DNA of 42,009 nt from an uncultured Colwellia sp. (lineage in GTDB: Bacteria; Pseudomonadota; Gammaproteobacteria; Enterobacterales; Alteromonadaceae): NCBI GenBank assembly GCA_913020705.1, contig CAJWBY010000018.1, forward strand, positions 1 through 42,009. The letters run 5' to 3'. A program made the position numbers and the translations under genes. Every line of letters starts with the position of its first letter. Position 1 is the stretch's first letter. A model generated the notes under the pieces. That model ran no database searches. It had not been told where the DNA came from and saw only the letters and a program-made list of their open reading frames with translations. Shown here piece after piece: positions 35,372-42,009 of this stretch.

Positions 35372-36397
35372 TTAAAGAACGTTGGTTAAGGCAATACCTA
35401 ATCCAAATCTTTGTTGGTCATGATTGTAATCAATTAAACTTTCCCCGTAGCCTTTTGTAAATTGTGTATAACCTCTAAGCTTTCCCCATAGTGGAAAAGT
35501 AAAACCAAGTTCAACACCACCATGGTGTTCAGAAAAATTTTGGCGCCCTTTTATGGAAAACTCATAATCTGAAGTTTTATATATAGCAGACAATTCAAAG
35601 TGCCCCATATAATCACCTATATCAGGGTTATCGTCTCCTTCAGCATCAGATTCATTCAATTTATCGTCTTCACTGAGTCTAAACCAAGGTTTGAAGGATA
35701 AGGCAAAATTGTCTTTTTCATAAAGAAAATTCAAATATACTCTATTCCAGCTGCGTGATAATAACTGAGTTCGACCATTGGACTGATGCTCTAAACCGAC
35801 CATAACCCCAGTATTACCGCCTAACGGGTGCCAGTCTAATGGTGCTAAATAAAAGACTTCAGGTTGATAATTGGTTTCCCTAAAAGGTTTCGATATGTCG
35901 TCTGAATATATTTGCCACCACGATTGAAGGGTAAACCCGAAGAACAAAGCATCACCATTTACAAACATATCCTCATGGTTCATTGGTACTTTTAAACTTA
36001 TTTGAAATTTAGATTCTAAATCTTCAAGATTATCTGACCACTCACCAAAGTCGCTGTAAGCCTCTTTGTTTATATTATTCGTTGTAAGTACAGGTAATAT
36101 ATAATTCATTTTATGAGGTGTGAGAACATAAGGGTCAAACTCTGTTTTTCTTTCTTCTATAATCCTCCGAGATATTGCACCTAACTTTACAGATTCATTC
36201 GTGGTCTCATTTTCAACTAACCTTTCTTCACAAAGTGAATAAAGTTGATTTACGGTAACATTTTTAGCCGCAACTTTAAGTTCACTTAATAAACAATCAT
36301 TTAATTTTTTGTTGTCTGCACCGTATGCAGCCCCTGATAGACTACCTATAATAAAAATAGATAACTTCATTATGCTGGTATATTTTTTAATCGTCAC
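35372..36397 (-). CDS. pldA: Outer-membrane phospholipase A (OMPLA)
   Basis: A 341-residue outer-membrane beta-barrel phospholipase that hydrolyses sn-1 and sn-2 acyl chains and acts as a dimer with calcium. Signal peptide ends near residue 26 (SGAAYGAD). The active site is plain: EHQSNGR gives His204 and Ser206, and SRSWNRVY gives Asn218, with the 12-residue Ser-Asn spacing of E. coli OMPLA. I choose the GTG at 36397 because GAAGG lies 8 nt upstream; a later in-frame ATG (residue 10) is an alternative. The N-terminal part (27-100) is longer than in E. coli and of unknown role. A terminator separates it from the preceding DUF3313 gene. Confidence 0.92.
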   Translation of the reverse strand: MTIKKYTSIMKLSIFIIGSLSGAAYGADNKKLNDCLLSELKVAAKNVTVNQLYSLCEERLVENETTNESVKLGAISRRIIEERKTEFDPYVLTPHKMNYILPVLTTNNINKEAYSDFGEWSDNLEDLESKFQISLKVPMNHEDMFVNGDALFFGFTLQSWWQIYSDDISKPFRETNYQPEVFYLAPLDWHPLGGNTGVMVGLEHQSNGRTQLLSRSWNRVYLNFLYEKDNFALSFKPWFRLSEDDKLNESDAEGDDNPDIGDYMGHFELSAIYKTSDYEFSIKGRQNFSEHHGGVELGFTFPLWGKLRGYTQFTKGYGESLIDYNHDQQRFGLGIALTNVL

Positions 36398-36432
36398 TAT
36401 GATTACCTTCTATAAAACTTATATTTATTCAT

Positions 36433-36472
36433 AAAAAAGCCTATCGATGAAAGCAACAAATGCTCGATAGGC
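36433..36472 (-). terminator. Intrinsic terminator of DUF3313 lipoprotein gene
   Basis: GCCTATCGA (36439-36447) and TCGATAGGC (36464-36472) form a 9-bp stem with a 16-nt loop. On the minus strand a run of six T follows (36438-36433). Begins 20 nt after the lipoprotein stop, so pldA should have its own promoter. Confidence 0.8.
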
Positions 36473-36492
36473 AATATGAAAATTTATTTTTA

Positions 36493-37167
36493 TTAAAGAT
36501 TCTGCTTTATTGTATTTTGCATCACTTTTGCCCACTTATCGATTAACGGTTTAAGGCTTTCTAGAGTAAGTGCTGTTGTTTCGTTTGCAAGAGTTTCACC
36601 AACACCACTTTTAACAGCACTACCCATTACTTCACCTGTTAAAGAATCGACAATTTCTGCTTCAATTTGAAAGTGCACTTCTACATCAGTTAATCCACCT
36701 TTCGCTGCATTAATCAAAAATGCAATAGGAACATATTGATACACGGCTAATTCTTTATCTAAAATTTGCACGCCAGTAATAGCCATTTTAAAGCGTAATG
36801 TACCTTCTCCAGCTTCATTAACAACAGGCATTTCTTTTGCTATTTCTGTTGATATAGTTTTGTTGAAGTATTGACTGATTTCACCTAACACCTCTTTAGA
36901 AACTGTATCCGTTGTTTTAGGTGCAGGATAGTAAGAAATAGGGTCAAACATTACCTGAGTATAATTTCTCGCTTTCAGCTCTTTACTGATATAACGTGTT
37001 AACTGTGAATCATCGCCAGCATCAACAAACTTTAACTGACTATAATCACTTAAAAAACCTGAATGTTTATTTAATGGTGCGTCACCCGCTGTCTCTGTAG
37101 ATGTAGAGCTACAAGCCCCAAGTGATAATGCTAAAGCAACTAAAAATAATTTGGTTTTATTATACAT
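36493..37167 (-). CDS. DUF3313 family lipoprotein
   Basis: A 224-residue probable lipoprotein. The signal sequence ends in the lipobox LGAC, with lipidation at Cys19 (LALSLGACSSTST). The mature part has HSGFLSDYSQLKF, a frequent start of DUF3313 proteins, followed by a mixed alpha/beta domain with FDPISYYPAPKT and SLTGEVMGSAVKSG. The family is uncharacterised and found in the envelope of many Proteobacteria. GGAG ribosome-binding site. It lies after the yiaW-yiaV pair on the same strand, with a probable weak terminator between, so a shared role is possible but not shown. Confidence 0.85.
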   Translation of the reverse strand: MYNKTKLFLVALALSLGACSSTSTETAGDAPLNKHSGFLSDYSQLKFVDAGDDSQLTRYISKELKARNYTQVMFDPISYYPAPKTTDTVSKEVLGEISQYFNKTISTEIAKEMPVVNEAGEGTLRFKMAITGVQILDKELAVYQYVPIAFLINAAKGGLTDVEVHFQIEAEIVDSLTGEVMGSAVKSGVGETLANETTALTLESLKPLIDKWAKVMQNTIKQNL

Positions 37168-37213
37168 ATTTGTACTCCATTTATTGGTATTAGATTACAT
37201 TAAAATTTAAAAC

Positions 37214-37243
37214 CTACGTTCTCTTTTCTAATTCAAAACGTAG
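37214..37243 (-). terminator. Probable weak terminator after yiaV
   Basis: CTACGTT (37214-37220) and AACGTAG (37237-37243) form a 7-bp stem with a 16-nt loop, followed on the minus strand by GTTTTAAATTTTAAT. It lies 20 nt past the yiaV stop. The imperfect T run suggests partial termination. Confidence 0.5.
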
Positions 37244-37263
37244 ATGTCATGCTACTCATTTTT

Positions 37264-38412
37264 CTATTTTATTGGATAAACATATTTCAACCACGACATC
37301 ATTCTCAATAAAATACGTCTAACTAATGAAACGTGCAAAATATCATGTTCATAATTTAACGTTGCCGCCTGACCTTGTACACCAAGTGGTAAGTTATAAT
37401 CATCCAAGTTTTCATCTAACTCTATTACAGCAATAACAAAGCCATGACGCATTAACATACTTGAGGGTAATAAGTTACCATTTGCTTGAATTTCACCTTC
37501 AGACATCGCAGGTAACACATCAACCACTTTCCCTGTAAATACATGCCCAGGTACGGCATCAAGAATAACTTCGGCATCAATGCCAATTTCTAATCGCAAC
37601 AAAGAGTTTTGCCAAAATGCAGCTGCAAAAAGTCTTTTTTCATCTGGTATAAACGACATAACTGGACGTAATGGTAACGAACTTGCTCTAACACCAGGGC
37701 GAATAGCTATTTGTGTAGGGGTTCCATCAACAGGCGCTCTTACAATTGTTCGGTCTAAGTCTAGCTTTGCTTTATCTCGACTTGCTTGTAATTGAGCAAC
37801 TTGGGTATTTTCACCTAATATTTTTGATTCGGTGACTAAACGTAATCTACGTTCGTCGGCTTTAGCGGCACTTGTAGAAGCTTGGGCAGATTCAAAGAGC
37901 TTTTTCTTATTATCGACTTGTTGTTGAGTAAAAGGTGAATTACTACCTCCATTTACATGGGCCTCGTTATAACGCTTGTAGGTTGTTTCTGCTCTTTCTT
38001 CATTAGCTTTAGCTTTAGCTACGATGGCTATTGCGGCAACTAACGCTTCGTCCTTTTGGAAAACAGCATTTTTGGATTCAGCTAATGCTGCTTCTGCTCT
38101 TTTAAGGGTGATTTTTTGTTCTTCGTTTTGTAAACTAAAAAGTATATCGCCTTTCTTTACTTTTTTATTCGCTACAATATTCACTTCTGCTACTGTGCCA
38201 GAAACTTGCGGAACGATAGGAATATTAACAAAAACTTCTTTGCCATACTTTGCATAGGGATGGTTGTAATTCATTATCATTAATATAGCAGAAAGAATAA
38301 AGACCCCTCCTAAAACAGCCGTTGGTACAGACCATTTATTTAACGGGATTTTAAAGGCTTTAAAAATAACAACACAAATAGCGGTATAAGTGAGAATAAT
38401 TAATAAATCCAT
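37264..38412 (-). CDS. yiaV: HlyD-family membrane fusion protein (YiaV-like)
   Basis: A 382-residue inner-membrane-anchored periplasmic adaptor. Two hydrophobic segments at the N-terminus (about 3-18 and 29-48) are followed by the lipoyl half-motif VNIPIVPQVSGTVAEV and NKKVKKGDILFSL, a long alpha-helical hairpin with coiled-coil character (about 90-205), the second lipoyl half (LDRTIVRAPVDGTPTQIAIRPG) and a beta-barrel domain. The arrangement with a DUF3302 gene directly upstream is that of E. coli yiaW-yiaV. No transporter partner (MFS, ABC or RND) lies nearby. Its start overlaps the stop of the upstream gene by one base (TAATG), so the two are translationally coupled. Confidence 0.88.
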   Translation of the reverse strand: MDLLIILTYTAICVVIFKAFKIPLNKWSVPTAVLGGVFILSAILMIMNYNHPYAKYGKEVFVNIPIVPQVSGTVAEVNIVANKKVKKGDILFSLQNEEQKITLKRAEAALAESKNAVFQKDEALVAAIAIVAKAKANEERAETTYKRYNEAHVNGGSNSPFTQQQVDNKKKLFESAQASTSAAKADERRLRLVTESKILGENTQVAQLQASRDKAKLDLDRTIVRAPVDGTPTQIAIRPGVRASSLPLRPVMSFIPDEKRLFAAAFWQNSLLRLEIGIDAEVILDAVPGHVFTGKVVDVLPAMSEGEIQANGNLLPSSMLMRHGFVIAVIELDENLDDYNLPLGVQGQAATLNYEHDILHVSLVRRILLRMMSWLKYVYPIK

Positions 38413-38768
38413 TACTTTTCTCCCTTGTCTAATTGCGCTTGTCGTTCATTTAAAACGGCCACTTGTTTTTGCAAATCAGCTATTTGACTCTCATATTGAT
38501 TATCAACATTTCCATTGACCATACTACTTTCTTTATTCACCATTCCCCAACCCACTCCGGGTTTATACAGGGTTGCCCAAATCCATAAAAATGGCCAAAT
38601 AGCGCCCAACGTAAACAGGCTTATCCAGCCTGCAACATGAATCGCATCTTGGTGCGGGTGGTCGCGGTGTACTGCGATTTCATACGGAATATCATGTACA
38701 ACAATAATGCCGTAAAAAATGACAATAAAAACAAAAAACACTAAAAACAACGCAAAATAATCTAACAT
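38412..38768 (-). CDS. yiaW: DUF3302 inner-membrane protein (YiaW-like)
   Basis: A 118-residue protein with two membrane helices (about 4-24 and 46-67), a conserved loop [32 protein letters not shown] with several histidines, and a C-terminal coiled coil ([23 protein letters not shown]). It matches the DUF3302/YiaW pattern and overlaps yiaV. The ATG at 38768 is immediately preceded by a hexanucleotide tandem repeat and has no visible Shine-Dalgarno sequence; stop codons occur in frame in the repeat, so no earlier start is possible there. Confidence 0.88.
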   Translation of the reverse strand: MLDYFALFLVFFVFIVIFYGIIVVHDIPYEIAVHRDHPHQDAIHVAGWISLFTLGAIWPFLWIWATLYKPGVGWGMVNKESSMVNGNVDNQYESQIADLQKQVAVLNERQAQLDKGEK

Positions 38769-38880
38769 TTATATTTATATTTATATTTATATTTATATTT
38801 ATATTTATATCTATATTTATATTTATATTTATATTTATATCTATATTTATATTTATATTTATATTTATATTTATATTTAT
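38767..38880. repeat. Hexanucleotide microsatellite (ATTTAT)19 abutting yiaW start codon
   Basis: Nineteen consecutive 6-bp units run without a gap. Seventeen are ATTTAT; units 8 (38809-38814) and 13 (38839-38844) read ATCTAT. The first unit overlaps the yiaW start codon on the opposite strand. Such a tract is prone to slipped-strand length change and could alter expression by changing the promoter-to-start distance. Confidence 0.97.
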
Positions 38881-39469
38881 ATTAATAACTTAGCAGTGAA
38901 TCACGATAAAACAAGGTGTTTACTTTATTATTATCCTTAAAGCGAGAATTAATGTCTTCCCTAAGAAGTAATTGAAATGTAATTTAATCCTACTTACCCG
39001 CTATGAAAATTAATTAATGATCACTATAAGATTTACTTATGATGATTTGAAGATAAAGAACTTAGGATTTATTATCAATTTGTGTCGCATTAATGAGGGA
39101 TGGACGAGCCTGTAGTTTCTCAGGCATCAAAAAAGTTATGATCTTGTAGGAATACCCGATTAGATAAACACCATGCTAAGCATGGTTTTAAAATTAATGA
39201 ATAATGCGAATGACTATATGGTTACTTCAGGCCTTTAAAGCCCCCAGAGGATACAGTATGTATGAATAGTCACGAGGATATTTAAAGCACCAGTATCAAA
39301 AATGGCTAAGTAATGGAATAATCAACATCTGTAGTTCCATCAAACCGTTAAGAAGTATGTCAATAATATGATTAACTGCCAAAAATGAAGTTATTCCAAA
39401 ATATCTGATTAGATGGAGACAGGTAAGCTGCCTTTTAATCAGCAGCTTTCCTTTTCATATAGCTTTTGT
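38881..39469. other. Intergenic region with no recognisable gene
   Basis: This 589-nt stretch between the microsatellite and the fadH end has stop codons in all frames I read. It contains CCATGC-TAA-GCATGG followed by TTTTA (39171-39189), a possible terminator, and AAGCTGC/GCAGCTT (39425-39448), a hairpin just beyond the fadH stop. The yiaW promoter should lie at the left end. Fragmented frames, such as one near 39060-39240, could be remnants of a decayed gene, but I could not identify one. Confidence 0.45.
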
Positions 39470-41542
<2,073 letters not shown>

Positions 41543-41591
41543 TTATATTAAACAAATAGAAGTTTACAACTTACTCTTCGTCAAACCAAAG

Positions 41592-41647
41592 TTGACAGTG
41601 TCAAGTTGCAATATACAAAAGATACACCTTGAATATAAAAGTGTCAA
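41592..41647 (-). promoter_or_regulatory. Promoter and likely operator of fadH
   Basis: On the minus strand TTGACA (41647-41642) is a perfect -35, separated by 17 nt from TATCTT (41624-41619) as -10. The 13-bp palindrome TTGACA-G-TGTCAA (41592-41604) falls at about +8 to +20. The 10-mer AAAGTTGACA occurs at 41588-41597 and inverted at 41642-41651, so the -35 is part of a second half-site. This suggests a repressor that blocks both promoter and early transcript. Confidence 0.65.
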
Positions 41648-41651
41648 CTTT

Positions 41652-42009
41652 GAGTGATATTTTAAAATTTTTTAAATGGATTACAGCTTATAAAAAGAAA
41701 TCTAAGCGTTTGAAATATTCATAGATACTTATGGTTTAGTCTTAGCACACAAGGATAACAAAAACAGTTAAGTTCAGACTTTACAATGATATTCAAAGTC
41801 CAATAGATACATGATTTTATCAAGGTTGGAATCTTCAGCCTATCGTCGTGGAAAATATCGACTACCAGTGCCACCATAAACCCTTTAAACCAACATAAAC
41901 CCTAGGTCAAAAAAGGATCACTTTGATACGATTATAGTCCTTTAAGTCTGAATAAACCTATAATTAGGATGTTCAGATCATGTGCCTATTTCATACGAAT
42001 ATTGATACG
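41652..42009. other. Right-edge region without a confident gene
   Basis: This 358-nt stretch has no clear gene. The decamer CATAAACCCT is repeated at 41875-41884 and 41894-41903, 19 bp apart. At the edge an ATG at 41980 preceded by TAGGA opens a frame that runs to the window end (MCLFHTNIDT), too short to judge; a new gene on the plus strand may begin here. Confidence 0.3.

Noticed and set aside
38767..38880. CRISPR-like array
   Set aside because: Units are 6 bp with no spacers; it is a simple microsatellite.

Overview
The window looks like a chromosomal segment of a marine gammaproteobacterium of the Alteromonadales, most likely Colwellia-like. This rests on AT-rich DNA, very large TonB-dependent receptors paired with flavin-dependent halogenases, and a sodium-coupled sugar symporter. 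The genus is inferred from gene style, not proven. I see no rRNA, tRNA, CRISPR array or intact insertion sequence.

Layout. (1) 1-3239: the N-terminal part of a GntR-type repressor diverges from a three-gene run encoding a small ABM-domain monooxygenase, an SDR and a saccharopine-dehydrogenase-like oxidoreductase. (2) 3412-25431: a galactoside region. A GH36 alpha-galactosidase and a GH42 beta-galactosidase diverge from one control region, and an SSS symporter follows the second. Next come an orphan solute-binding protein, SapC, a halogenase and a TonB receptor, all on the minus strand. Then follow glpK, glpR and glpD (glycerol) and galT-galK, with a Gfo/Idh oxidoreductase and a secreted COG4188-type esterase. 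A four-helix membrane protein and a strong bidirectional terminator close the region at about 26.1 kb. (3) 26200-35087: a maltodextrin region with a GH13 alpha-glucosidase, a second halogenase, a second TonB receptor and a secreted GH13 amylase/cyclomaltodextrinase. Five copies of a TGMATACGTATKCA-like palindrome tie it together. (4) 35372-41494: outer-membrane phospholipase A, a DUF3313 lipoprotein, a yiaW-yiaV pair preceded by 19 tandem ATTTAT hexamers, and fadH.

How the genes may work together. The two galactosidases free galactose, the Leloir enzymes GalK and GalT take it onward, and GlpK and GlpD process glycerol. Having the glycerol genes between galactosidases and galT-galK suggests substrates that release both galactose and glycerol. 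Candidates are floridoside (red algal alpha-galactosylglycerol) or the galactosylglycerol heads of thylakoid galactolipids. A secreted esterase, OMPLA and FadH would suit the lipid version, and the neighbouring amylase module would suit algal (floridean) starch. This is inference; galE, glpF and the sugar-specific regulators are not in the window.

Both TonB receptors are followed, 27 nt after the stop codon, by an intrinsic terminator and then by a halogenase gene. This repeated architecture suggests that readthrough sets a low halogenase level relative to the receptor.
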